From Leptogranulimonas caecicola (lineage in GTDB: Bacteria; Actinomycetota; Coriobacteriia; Coriobacteriales; Atopobiaceae): DNA of 64,000 nt. A model generated the notes under the pieces. It was not told the DNA's origin. It did not search any database and saw only the letters and a program-made list of their open reading frames with translations. Every line of letters starts with the position of its first letter. Within the stretch, counting starts at the first letter, position 1. Below are positions 44,479 through 53,013 of the stretch, piece after piece. Both the position numbers and the translations under genes were made by a program. Where the stretch lies: NCBI RefSeq assembly GCF_023168405.1, contig NZ_AP025285.1, positions 372,001 through 436,000 on the forward strand, written 5' to 3'.

Positions 44479-45456
44479 CTATACGATGATGAAGTCGCCG
44501 CCGTCACCCTCATCTTCCACCATGGCACGGGCGATCTCTTGACCCTCGATAGCCTCCTGCAGACGCTTCTTGTAGTAGACCTGGCCGTCGGCAATGTCTA
44601 GGCGAAGGCCGATCTCTGCGCGCTGGAACAGGGCAAGCGCCCTTAAGGGGTCAGGGTTGATGTTGTACTCGAAGCAGTCAGGATCGATAAGAATCTGAGC
44701 GATGCGAATGGCGGGCTGTGCGTACTCCTCGTCACTCTGAGCCATCTGCAGGCTGCGCTCGTAGAGGGCAAAGGCCTTCTTCATATCGCGCTTTACTGCT
44801 CTGCCGCGGCTAAACATGTCACCCAATTTGTAGATAGCCTCGCAGGAAGGTGCCAGTGCTGCGGCCAGGGAGTAAAACTCGTAGGCTTTGGCATGGTCAG
44901 GTTTGCCAATGCGCCCATACTCGTAGATGTATCCAAGATTGATGATGCTTTGGTAGCAGCCATTCGCCATAGCCAGCTCGTAGAGCTCGGCTGCCTTCGC
45001 ATAATCCTGTTTCACCACGTCGCCCATATAGTAGAGTGCACCCAGGCAGTTCGCCGAGGCGGCGCTGCCCACAGAGATTGCCATCCTAAAGCCCAAAACC
45101 AGCATCTCTTTAATGGCAGGACTCAATTGGGCAGCATCGCGGATACTCTCTTTATTCTCTTGCCAGTAGTCGTAAAAGCTGTCGATATCGTGCATGGTTG
45201 AAAGCGCGGCATCCGCCAGTTGCCCCTGGACCCGTTTGAGCAGCAAGACGCCATACATTTGATTGGGATCGGCAGGAAACTCTCCCTCGTTAAGGTCAAA
45301 GTCTTTGAATAGCTCGTCAAAGATCTCTTCTTCGCTGAGCGCATGGAGATCCTCGGTGCCAAAGTCCATCTCTGCAAGCTCTGCCATGCGTTTCACATCG
45401 TCTTCGGTCACTTGGTATTTGTTGAATATCGCTTCATTCCTCTCATAAGGCTTCAT
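44479..45456 (-). CDS. Sel1-like repeat protein
   Basis: This 325-residue soluble protein has an acidic N-terminal half without known domain and at least three Sel1/TPR-type helical repeats at about 130-240 (CLGALYYMGDVVKQDYAKAA, LGYIYEYGRIGKPDHAKA, LGDMFSRGRAVKRDMKKA). Such repeats bind partner proteins. The C-terminus is acidic. The ATG at 45456 follows GGGAG by six bases; an ATG two codons earlier overlaps that site. No operon partner; the role is unknown. Confidence 0.82.
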   Translation of the reverse strand: MKPYERNEAIFNKYQVTEDDVKRMAELAEMDFGTEDLHALSEEEIFDELFKDFDLNEGEFPADPNQMYGVLLLKRVQGQLADAALSTMHDIDSFYDYWQENKESIRDAAQLSPAIKEMLVLGFRMAISVGSAASANCLGALYYMGDVVKQDYAKAAELYELAMANGCYQSIINLGYIYEYGRIGKPDHAKAYEFYSLAAALAPSCEAIYKLGDMFSRGRAVKRDMKKAFALYERSLQMAQSDEEYAQPAIRIAQILIDPDCFEYNINPDPLRALALFQRAEIGLRLDIADGQVYYKKRLQEAIEGQEIARAMVEDEGDGGDFIIV

Positions 45457-45486
45457 AACCATCTCCCTCTCTTGAGCGCTTGATCC

Positions 45487-45628
45487 CTACGACGGCTCGA
45501 TCTCTCCGGACTTCACTTTCTCCTGATAGGCGGTTCCCCAGTCCCATAGCGCATTCAACACGCTCTTCAAAGTAAGTCCTAGCTCAGTTAAAGAGTACTC
45601 GACTCGAGGGGGAACCTCTGCATAGATT
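45487..45628 (-). pseudogene. C-terminal remnant of an HxlR-family regulator
   Basis: On the minus strand the frame reads IYAEVPPRVEYSLTELGLTL, then SVLNALWDWG and ends EIEPS at a TAG (45489-45487). This is the signature end of the winged-helix HxlR family. The N-terminal half, including most of the recognition helix, is absent and a TGA precedes the fragment. It abuts the truncated SnoaL-like frame on the other strand. Confidence 0.85.
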
Positions 45629-45988
45629 CAACAGGCACTGGGTCTCATCAACACTTTTGCTACTGGCGACATTCAGAAGGCGCACGACCTTCTAGCCGAG
45701 AACTACATCCAGCACAACCTGGCTTATGGCACCGGCCGCGGTGCCTTTGTGTCCAGCGTCGAGTACCTGGCCTCTGCTCCCGTGCCCACTACCGTGAAAA
45801 ACATCCGCGCCTTCGAGGATGGCGATAAGGTCTTCCTGCATGGCATTTATAACTTCGCAGGCGCTGGCGAACAAGTGGCCTTCGATATCTTACGCTTCGA
45901 TGAGGACGGCAATATCGCCGAGCACTGGGATGTCATGGCAACCATCCCTTCCAAGCGCGATTGGAAGAACGACAACGGCAAGTTCTAA
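45626..45988 (+). pseudogene. N-terminally truncated SnoaL-like (NTF2-fold) protein
   Basis: The frame reads QQALGLINTFATGD...ENYIQHNLAYGTGRGAF and continues to WKNDNGKF at the stop. This is the SnoaL-like polyketide-cyclase fold common in small stress proteins. There is no start codon: a TAG lies just upstream and the first possible start is GTG 45749, far inside the fold. The first few residues, promoter and ribosome site were lost at the junction with the hxlR remnant. Confidence 0.8.
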
Positions 45989-46011
45989 GCCATTCAGGCG
46001 TTGCCGGTACC

Positions 46012-47391
46012 TCAGCGCTGGCGCTTGGCGCGCCGGGAGTAGCGAAGAGCTAGCAAGAGGCCGCAGAGCACGATGACACAAGAGACTATCATGGCGACAC
46101 CAAAGCCTTGGGAAGAGGCGGTCTGCGGGGTGGCGCCTGCATGCTCGGCTGCCTGTGAGACCGCGCTCATGATGCCAATGTAGAGCGCCGGCCCCAGACA
46201 GGCAGCTAACTGCAGCGACGTGCTCATCAAGGCCACGCCGTGGGAGTGAAGATCTGCGGGAAGCACCTTGAGCCCTGAGGTTTGAGAGGATGAAAGCACG
46301 GCGCCTGTGCCAAGGTAGCCAAAGAAAATGCCTGCGGTGGTGGTTATGGGGCAAAGCAAGAACGAGCCCGCCACCGCGAGCGCCAACCCTGCACACGCAA
46401 TGAAAAAACCTATAGGCAAGAGCGGCCACGGGCCGCGTCGGTCGAACACCTTCCCGGAGATGGCGGCTGCAGACGCGTTGCCAAGGACGGGGAAGATCAA
46501 AATAGTACCTACCATCGAGGCGTCGAGCCCTACGCCCTCCTCGAAGTAAAGCGGCGAAACCACCGAGAGCGAGAAATAGGTCATCATGGTGATCATTACC
46601 AGGACGACAGCGGGCCAGAACAGGCTGGACCGCATGGGCTTGAGCGATATGAGCGGCTGCTCCAGGGAGTTTTGGCGCCGCACGAATAGCGCCAGCAAGA
46701 CGATGGCGCCGGCAAGTTCTAGGATTCCTGCCAGCAGGTTTGCTGAGATCTCTGAAAGCCCTGTTGGAAGCGCTGTCACGGCGATCGCCAAGAGGGCAAC
46801 CGACAAAAGATCAAAGCCTCCACAGGCGATCTTTTTCTCTTTGGGGATTACGAAGAATCCTAGGGCCATGAAGAGTGTCCCAAAGACGAGCGGTACCAAA
46901 AAGACGCTGTGCCATCCAAGGTAGCTCACCATATAACCTGTCAAAATAGGGGCGGTAGCAGGCCCTAGGGTGATCATTGCCGAGCCCAAAGAGAGAAACA
47001 TCCCCATTTTCTTATGCGGGGCATAGTCGACGATGACATTCATCATGAGGGGGATAAAGACGCCAGTGCCCACTGCTTGGACAAGCCGTGAGGCCAATAA
47101 CATGATGAAGCTATTGGCGCAAAAACCGCCTAACGAGCCAAGGCTATTCAGGCCTGCAGCTATAAAAAGGAGCTTGCGTAAAGAGAACCGCTGGTAGAGA
47201 AAGGCCATGCAGGCCACGGTGACAGTTACGATTATCATGTAACCGGTAATGAGCCACTGGGCCGTTACCGTGTCGATGGTGAAATCGGCAATGATCGAAA
47301 CCAGCGCCACGTTCATAAGGTTTTCGTTGAAGCCCGACATGAACGAGCATCCGTAGAGGATAAAGAGCAACGCATTCAAAGACGTTTCCAT
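46012..47391 (-). CDS. MFS drug exporter, DHA2 (14-helix) type
   Basis: This 459-residue inner-membrane protein has about 14 hydrophobic segments and the DHA2 motifs MNVALVSIIADF and QWLITGYMI near the N-terminus, then RLVQAVGTGVFIPL. DHA2 proteins export drugs, dyes or other toxic compounds by proton antiport. The ATG has AGGAG upstream. A broken HxlR regulator lies downstream; no intact regulator adjoins it. Substrate unknown. Confidence 0.92.
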   Translation of the reverse strand: METSLNALLFILYGCSFMSGFNENLMNVALVSIIADFTIDTVTAQWLITGYMIIVTVTVACMAFLYQRFSLRKLLFIAAGLNSLGSLGGFCANSFIMLLASRLVQAVGTGVFIPLMMNVIVDYAPHKKMGMFLSLGSAMITLGPATAPILTGYMVSYLGWHSVFLVPLVFGTLFMALGFFVIPKEKKIACGGFDLLSVALLAIAVTALPTGLSEISANLLAGILELAGAIVLLALFVRRQNSLEQPLISLKPMRSSLFWPAVVLVMITMMTYFSLSVVSPLYFEEGVGLDASMVGTILIFPVLGNASAAAISGKVFDRRGPWPLLPIGFFIACAGLALAVAGSFLLCPITTTAGIFFGYLGTGAVLSSSQTSGLKVLPADLHSHGVALMSTSLQLAACLGPALYIGIMSAVSQAAEHAGATPQTASSQGFGVAMIVSCVIVLCGLLLALRYSRRAKRQR

Positions 47392-47544
47392 CGAGGCTCC
47401 TGTTCAAATGCTGTCAACCACAGGGTGGGCGACAGACAATTTGGTGGCAGCCCTCGCGTGCACATCGCACGGTAGGTTGAGCTCACAAGAGAAAAGTCTA
47501 ACAGAGGCGCATTATCCAGCGTTTTAAGCCTGCATTTGGGAAAT

Positions 47545-47581
47545 AGCTGCGATCTTGCCCCTTGGGAGCAAGATCGCAGCT
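47545..47581. terminator. 14-bp stem hairpin upstream of the MFS gene, after the XRE gene
   Basis: AGCTGCGATCTTGC pairs perfectly with GCAAGATCGCAGCT across nine bases. It lies past the stop of the XRE regulator gene on the minus strand. Confidence 0.7.
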
Positions 47582-47626
47582 TGAAGGTGAGGCCGTGTCA
47601 AGCAGAAGCGACAGTGGGCTTGGTGT

Positions 47627-48142
47627 CTATGCGGCTTTCCTAGAGAAGATAGCTGCAATGCCGGCGGCTGCGGCGACAAGCACGATGGGGGCTCCTCGCA
47701 CAAAGACCCATTCGAAGCCGTGAAGGAGCGTGGCTGCCACCGCAGTCTCTGGATCAGAAAAGTCCCAGCTTAAATAGGAGCTTCCCAAGGCTATGAGGCT
47801 CATATAGGTGACGACGATGACGCCGCAAAGCGCCACAAGCGCCCAAAACAACATCTTTCTCCGGCGTTCCTGCTGTTGCGCCAGCTGAAGGTTGATGATC
47901 TCCAGCTTCTCTGCAGGGACTGCGAGCTCGTCAAGATCCTGCGTTGCCACAGGCTCACCTAAAAGCACGCTTACCGGGGTGTCGAGTTTCTCGGCAAGGA
48001 CGATAAGCATAGACGCATCGGGTACCGAGAGCCCCTGCTCCCACTTGGAAACCGTCTGCCTTACCATGTTGAGCTTTATGGCCAGCTCTTCCTGGGTAAG
48101 GCCTTTGGACTTTCTTAATTCCTTGATAGTGTTGCCTAGCAT
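47627..48142 (-). CDS. XRE-family regulator with C-terminal membrane helices
   Basis: This 171-residue protein has an N-terminal helix-turn-helix (IKELRKSKGLTQEELAIKL, RQTVSKWEQGLSVPD) and two hydrophobic helices at about 97-115 and 148-165 joined by a short extracytoplasmic loop. It would be a membrane-tethered DNA-binding regulator. The ATG at 48142 has GGAGGT just upstream; the frame is open 19 codons further back without a better start. Target genes unknown. Confidence 0.88.
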   Translation of the reverse strand: MLGNTIKELRKSKGLTQEELAIKLNMVRQTVSKWEQGLSVPDASMLIVLAEKLDTPVSVLLGEPVATQDLDELAVPAEKLEIINLQLAQQQERRRKMLFWALVALCGVIVVTYMSLIALGSSYLSWDFSDPETAVAATLLHGFEWVFVRGAPIVLVAAAAGIAAIFSRKAA

Positions 48143-48199
48143 GGGACCTCCAAACCTCCCGCCATCACTATCTAGGCAGAAGTAGCATGGATAGTGCAA

Positions 48200-48558
48200 G
48201 CAACGCTTGTTAACATTTGCGTTGCGCGAGGTAGATGAGGGCGCTCTTTACTAGTTATGCTCCTAGTGTGCGGAGCGGGATGACAAATAAACCTTCGTCG
48301 GCTTGATATGCATATTCGCCTGTACCGGTAAGGACCGCCATACACTCTGGGGGTCTGGTGCGTCTCTCAAGTTTTTGGACGCCTGGATTCTTACCCTGAT
48401 AAGATTCTGTCCGCAAAAACTGCGACATTTTCCGGGAAGAGAAATATGGAGGACCATTATCAACCATGTAAATAGCAAAGTGGACACTTGGCCTCTAAAA
48501 ACGAAGTTTGTCACCTCTGTGAGCATGGGTAACAGACTTGGGCTTTGGTTGATGACGA
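48200..48558. other. Intergenic region with a possible structured element
   Basis: No convincing gene in about 360 bp. TGTCCGCA and TGCGACA near 48407-48426 form a seven-pair stem with one bulged C. A 70-codon minus-strand frame at 48255-48467 has no ribosome site and is probably not a protein. The region may hold an RNA or a repeated element. Confidence 0.35.
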
Positions 48559-48897
48559 CTAGGCTTCCTCATGAGAGAGATCAACAAAGTAGAGGCCTAC
48601 ATGGATTTGCTCCCAGGTATCTGCCTTAGGGTCTACCTTCAAGATGCGGCACTCCAGCACATTGGTGTGCCCAAAACGCAGGAGCTGAGCGGGGATCTCG
48701 TTGAGTGCACGAGGTATATAGCCCAGCTTGGTGTCGTGCCATACCAGCGCTACCGCATTGGGGTCATGAGGATTATCTGGCTCTGCCATTAGCTGAACGC
48801 CGTCACCCACTTCTAAGTCGTGGACCACCAGGGAGGCATCCCAAAAACGAGTGCCTGCAATGTCGAAGTCTGCAAAGTGCTTTGAAAAGACGCCCAT
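48559..48897 (-). CDS. HIRAN-domain protein
   Basis: This 112-residue protein is a stand-alone HIRAN domain: VGDGVQLMAEPDNPHDPNAVAL and LGYIPRALNEIPAQLL are the family signature. HIRAN domains in larger proteins bind DNA 3' ends at stalled forks or damage; the bacterial stand-alone forms are not well studied. GAGGAGG precedes the ATG. It stands alone. Confidence 0.85.
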   Translation of the reverse strand: MGVFSKHFADFDIAGTRFWDASLVVHDLEVGDGVQLMAEPDNPHDPNAVALVWHDTKLGYIPRALNEIPAQLLRFGHTNVLECRILKVDPKADTWEQIHVGLYFVDLSHEEA

Positions 48898-49041
48898 GAT
48901 TCCTCCTCGAGTACGGCTGTGCTTTTACTGCCATTATCACAAGGAGATACGAGGATGGGTGACCCTCTTATGGGACAGCGAAAGACATTTTTTAGGCTGC
49001 TAGCGGATTGATTCAAAGCACTCCAAGGATCTTCTGGATGC

Positions 49042-50119
49042 ATGACGCAGGGCTGCCATCCCGTGCCGGAGGGTTATCAGAGCCTTCATGAGGGCGCCAC
49101 CTACTGTGCCGCACTGCATGAAGGCAGAAGCACTCTGCAAGCAGACGTCGTGATCGTGGGCTGTGGTGTGGCAGGGCTCTATGCTGTGCTCTATCTGCCT
49201 ACCGGCATGAGCATCGTACTATTATCCAAAGGCGCTATCGATGAGTGCGACTCGATGCTCGCTCAAGGAGGAATCTGCGTGTTGCCCGAAGAGGGGGGAC
49301 TATGAGACCTTCTTCGCAGATACGCTCGCAGCTGGCCACTACGAGAACCGCCGTGAGAGCGTGGACATCATGATCCGCTCCAGCCGGTCAGCCATTAACG
49401 ATCTTGTGGCCTTGGGCTGCGATTTTGAGCGAGATTGGAAGGGTATGCTTGCGTTTACGCGAGAAGGCGCACATAGCCGCCCGCGTATTTGCTATCACGC
49501 AGACACAACTGGCAAAGAGATCACTACCACGCTGCTTGCCGCCGTCCGCCGACTGCCCAATGTGCGCATCTTAGACCACGTGGCAATGGTCGACATCCTT
49601 ACAAAAGAACCGGGCTGTCAGGAGGACCATGCACAAGGCTGTCAGGAGGATTGCACACAACGCGCCTTTGAGAAGGCTGCAGTGGCGATTGGCGGAGGGC
49701 GCAACCATCGCTACAACCTTTCGACAGCCGTGATGCTAAAGGATAATCACATCGACGCTGCTGGCGGCGTAGCCGCTGCGGTGGCTGCGGCTCGAGCCCA
49801 TGCGCCGTTCACCTGCACTGTCGAAGTCGAGTGCGAGGATCTTGCCATGGTGCGCGAAGCGGTGGAAGCCGGTGCCGACATCATCATGCTTGATAATATG
49901 ACCCATGACGAGATGGCTGCGGCGATCTCGCTGATCGACGGCCGTGCTAAGACCGAGTGCTCAGGCAACGTTGACGCAGGCAACATCCGCGCACTGGCAG
50001 ATTTGGGCGTTGACTACATATCGTCAGGCGCTCTCACCCATTCTGCTCCTATCCTCGATCTATCCCTCAAGCATCTGCGCTTGCTTGACGATGCGCGTAC
50101 TAGCGGGGTGGCGCAATGA
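49042..50119 (+). pseudogene. Fused, frameshifted remnant of nadB and nadC
   Basis: The first part is L-aspartate oxidase: ADVVIVGCGVAGLYAVLYLP, MLAQGGICVLPEE, then after a frameshift DYETFFADTLAAGHYENRRE and SRPRICYHADTTGKEI. The shift comes from an extra G in a six-G run at 49293-49298. At about 49610 NadB is cut and the frame joins NadC (quinolinate phosphoribosyltransferase) at RAFEKAAVAIGGGRNHRYNL, AVMLKDNHIDAAGG and VDYISSGALTHS. NadB lacks most of its length and NadC its N-terminal half. De novo NAD synthesis by this locus is therefore impossible. The end overlaps the intact regulator gene. Confidence 0.93.
49613..49660 (+). repeat. 24-bp tandem repeat at the nadB/nadC junction
   Basis: Two copies (49613-49636 and 49637-49660) beginning GGCTGTCAGGAGGA differ at a few positions in their second half. 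They encode the CQEDHAQG/CQEDCTQ linker, which belongs to neither enzyme. Confidence 0.85.
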
Positions 50120-50661
50120 AAGGCAGCGAGCGCAGATCGCAAATCTTAGAGGCACTGAGTGCATCCGAGGTTGCTGTCTCAGGCAGCTCGCTCGCACAGG
50201 CTGTGGGGGTGAGTCGGCAGGTGGTAGTGCAGGACATTGCGCTGCTTAGAGCCAACGGCCACGACATTATCGCTACCAACAAGGGTTATGTGCTGCGCGA
50301 TGGGGCAGATGCGCCGCAGATCCCCACCCGCCTTATCAAGGTATGCCATGGTCTTGACGAGGTGGCAGACGAGCTCACGACGATCGTCGATCTAGGCGGA
50401 ACCGTTCTCAACGTTATGGTGAACCATCGTGTGTACGGGACCATCACAGGTGTCCTCGATATTAAAAATCGCAAGGACGTCGAGCGCTACCTCGAGAACA
50501 TTCACTCAGGGAAGAGCTCTCCGCTGCTTATGGTGACCAGCGGGTATCACTTCCATCGCATTGCGGCAGATACCGAGGCCGAGCTTGATGAGATAGAGCA
50601 CACATTGTGCCAGAAAGGCTACCTTGCCGAGGTCTTGCCCTATGAGGGGGACCTTCAGTAG
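50116..50661 (+). CDS. niaR: NiaR-type NAD biosynthesis repressor (HTH + 3H domain)
   Basis: This 181-residue regulator has an N-terminal winged helix-turn-helix (ERRSQILEALSASE, SLAQAVGVSRQVVVQDIALL) and a C-terminal 3H domain with its His residues in VNHRVYG, ENIHSGKSSPL and GYHFHRI. NiaR senses nicotinate and represses niacin uptake or NAD synthesis genes. It overlaps the end of the nadBC remnant by four bases. With those genes broken it may still control niacin uptake genes elsewhere. Confidence 0.93.
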   Translation: MKGSERRSQILEALSASEVAVSGSSLAQAVGVSRQVVVQDIALLRANGHDIIATNKGYVLRDGADAPQIPTRLIKVCHGLDEVADELTTIVDLGGTVLNVMVNHRVYGTITGVLDIKNRKDVERYLENIHSGKSSPLLMVTSGYHFHRIAADTEAELDEIEHTLCQKGYLAEVLPYEGDLQ

Positions 50662-50746
50662 CGTGGCGCCTTTCTTGGGGCATTTTGCGTAGGCGGGCTC
50701 GATTCCGCCAAGCCGGTCTCAGAGATAGTGTGTCTGCCCCCCAGGC

Positions 50747-51538
50747 CTAAGGCTGCAGGGGAGTGTCCGTGGCAGGCAACCCAGGATTGAACCCCTGCAT
50801 CTCGAGCATCTGGGGAACGCTCAGGTGGTTTTTGAAAGGCACCTGGTAGAAAGAGGCCACCGTCTCTGACCAGCTTTCATTGTCTTGCCCTTCGGTCCGT
50901 TGGCTCCGATAGGCACGGTAGCGCTGGTCATAGCCATCGATAAGGGACTTGAGGTCCGGGTTGTACCGGTCGGTGAAGTAGACTGCCTCGTGGGGGAGAC
51001 GGGGTTTGAGTGCCGGATCTTGTGCGGGATAGCCAATGCAGAGGCCGGCGATGGGGATGACATAGCGAGGTAATCCCAGGGCCTTCGCCATCTCGGGGCC
51101 GTGAGCTCGGGCGTCGCCGATAACGCAGGTGCCGAGTCCCAAAGACTCGGCTGCGGCCACGGCCCAGCCCAGGGCGATGCCTGCGTCAGTGACTCCAACC
51201 ATAAGGTTGTCCTGCACTTTGGACACTTGGTCAAAGGTGTCCTGGTCCTCATGGCAGGCCAGCCAGGTGCGGTAGAAGTCTGCGCAAAAGACTAGGAACA
51301 CCGGCGCTTCCAGCACGTAGGGCTGCTGGTTGCAGAACTCGAACACTTGCTTGCGGAGGTCCTTATCGGCAACGTTTACTACAGAGACATGCTGGCAGTT
51401 GACCCAGTTGGGCATGGATTGCACCGCATCCATGATGCTGCGGAGGACGGCTTCGTCCACTGGCTTGGACGAGTAGGCGCGGATGGATCTGTGGGCGCGC
51501 ATCCCCTCGATGGTGGGGGAGGTTATAGGATCGTTCAT
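50747..51538 (-). CDS. NfsA/FRP-type NADPH-dependent nitroreductase
   Basis: This 263-residue flavoprotein matches the NfsA/FRP class: N-terminal RAHRSIRAYSSKPVDE, the central QVSKVQDNLMVGVTDAGIALG, VIPIAGLCIGYPAQDPALKPRLP and the C-terminal long helix region. These FMN enzymes reduce nitroaromatics, quinones or FMN with NADPH. It lies opposite msrAB and convergent with the NiaR gene. The natural substrate is unknown. Confidence 0.92.
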   Translation of the reverse strand: MNDPITSPTIEGMRAHRSIRAYSSKPVDEAVLRSIMDAVQSMPNWVNCQHVSVVNVADKDLRKQVFEFCNQQPYVLEAPVFLVFCADFYRTWLACHEDQDTFDQVSKVQDNLMVGVTDAGIALGWAVAAAESLGLGTCVIGDARAHGPEMAKALGLPRYVIPIAGLCIGYPAQDPALKPRLPHEAVYFTDRYNPDLKSLIDGYDQRYRAYRSQRTEGQDNESWSETVASFYQVPFKNHLSVPQMLEMQGFNPGLPATDTPLQP

Positions 51539-51729
51539 GGGAGACTCGCTTTCTTGGAGCAGGGGCGTATCGGTTAGATATTTGTACCCCTTATGCGGGC
51601 AATTCCATGCGCGCGCGTTTCTCGCAATGGAGCCTATCTGGGGCTATCGTGGGGGTATCATTATGGCTTATCCTCTGGCGGCTGCGGTAGGAAAAGGCAA
51701 ATGCAAACGCTACCAAGAAGGGGGCGCCT

Positions 51730-52701
51730 ATGAAAACGCAAAACATCGTGCTGGCTGGAGGGTGCTTCTGGGGCACCGAGGCCTATATGAAAAAGCTCCC
51801 CGGCGTGCTGGGCACCCAAGTGGGCTACGCCAATAGTCAGGTAGAAAACCCAAGCTACCAGCAGGTATGTACAGGGACTACCCATGCAGCAGAGGCTGTG
51901 AAGGTGACCTACGATCCTCAAGTCATCTCGCTGCCGTTGCTGCTAGAAGCCTACTTTCAAACCATCGATCCCACCTCGCTCAATCAACAAGGAAATGATC
52001 GCGGCACCCAGTATCGCACGGGCATCTACTGGACCGATCCTCAGGACGAGGCCGTCGTAACCTCGGAGCTCCTCAAGCTCTGGCGCCGTATCGGCAAGCC
52101 TTTGCGCGTCGAAGCGCAACCATTAATAAACTTCTATCCGGCCGAAGACTACCACCAAGACTATCTGGCCGCTAATCCCCAAGGCTATTGTCACGTAAAC
52201 CTCTCTGATGCCGAGAAGTTCGTAGCCTCCCATGCTGCAGACTTTGTGCTGGTGGCCCAACACTATCAAAAGCCGGAGCAGGCTCAGCTAGAAGCCGCCC
52301 TGGATCCTGCTACCTATCAGGTAACCCAGCAAGCTGCCACAGAGCCCGCATTCTCCCATCCTTATGATCACTTGTTTGATGAGGGTATCTACGTTGATGC
52401 CGTGACTGGCGAACCCCTCTTCTCTTCCCGCGACAAGTTTGACTCCGGGTGTGGATGGCCGGCTTTTTCTCGGCCTATTGCTCAGAGCGCCCTGGCAGAG
52501 CAGGTAGATACTTCGCTGAGGGGGATCCCGCGAGTAGAAGTGCGCAGCAGCGTCGGCTCCAGCCATCTGGGGCATGTCTTTGATGACGGCCCGCAAGAGC
52601 TGGGAGGGCAGCGCTACTGCATCAATGGGGCAGCGCTGCGCTTTGTGCCCAGGGACCAAATGGAAGCAGAAGGGTACGGATACCTGCTCTCAGAGCTTTA
52701 A
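51730..52701 (+). CDS. msrAB: Fused peptide methionine sulfoxide reductase MsrA/MsrB
   Basis: This 323-residue protein joins MsrA (about 1-155; catalytic Cys in [11 protein letters not shown]) to MsrB (about 195-320; catalytic Cys in [11 protein letters not shown], with SGCGWPAF). It reduces both S- and R-methionine sulfoxide in proteins. There is no signal peptide, so it acts in the cytoplasm. MsrB keeps only one of the usual CxxC zinc pairs in visible form. AAGGGGG precedes the ATG. A strong hairpin follows at 52933. Confidence 0.95.
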   Translation: MKTQNIVLAGGCFWGTEAYMKKLPGVLGTQVGYANSQVENPSYQQVCTGTTHAAEAVKVTYDPQVISLPLLLEAYFQTIDPTSLNQQGNDRGTQYRTGIYWTDPQDEAVVTSELLKLWRRIGKPLRVEAQPLINFYPAEDYHQDYLAANPQGYCHVNLSDAEKFVASHAADFVLVAQHYQKPEQAQLEAALDPATYQVTQQAATEPAFSHPYDHLFDEGIYVDAVTGEPLFSSRDKFDSGCGWPAFSRPIAQSALAEQVDTSLRGIPRVEVRSSVGSSHLGHVFDDGPQELGGQRYCINGAALRFVPRDQMEAEGYGYLLSEL

Positions 52702-52932
52702 GGGCGCCTATGACTGGCGGGAGGTGCCTTTTGGCTGCACGGGCTGGATTTCTATGAGAGGATCATCCTGACAACAAGTTCCCTAAACCAAGGGAAACGG
52801 CGAGAGCCGTGCCGGCCATGAACGTCCGCCGTGAAAAGGGTGTGCTGTCCATGGTTCGCTGACTTCCTTGATGCGCCGATAAGAAACGGAATGTCTCTTA
52901 GAGTTTCTGATATTTGGTCAAAGGCCACAAGT
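52702..52932. other. Gene-free stretch between msrAB and the next hairpin
   Basis: No coding frame is convincing. A short stem (GTTCCCT/AGGGAAC-like, about 52780-52800) lies near the start. No known RNA recognised. Confidence 0.35.
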
Positions 52933-52976
52933 TGAGGGATGTAGGCTCCACGTTTTTGTAGAGCCTACATCCCTCA
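52933..52976. terminator. 16-bp perfect stem, bidirectional terminator
   Basis: TGAGGGATGTAGGCTC pairs with GAGCCTACATCCCTCA over a 12-base loop. It lies between the convergent msrAB and C69 dipeptidase genes. Confidence 0.75.
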
Positions 52977-53013
52977 CGCTCGAGACGTCGCAAAAGGATT
53001 CGAAGCAAAAGGC

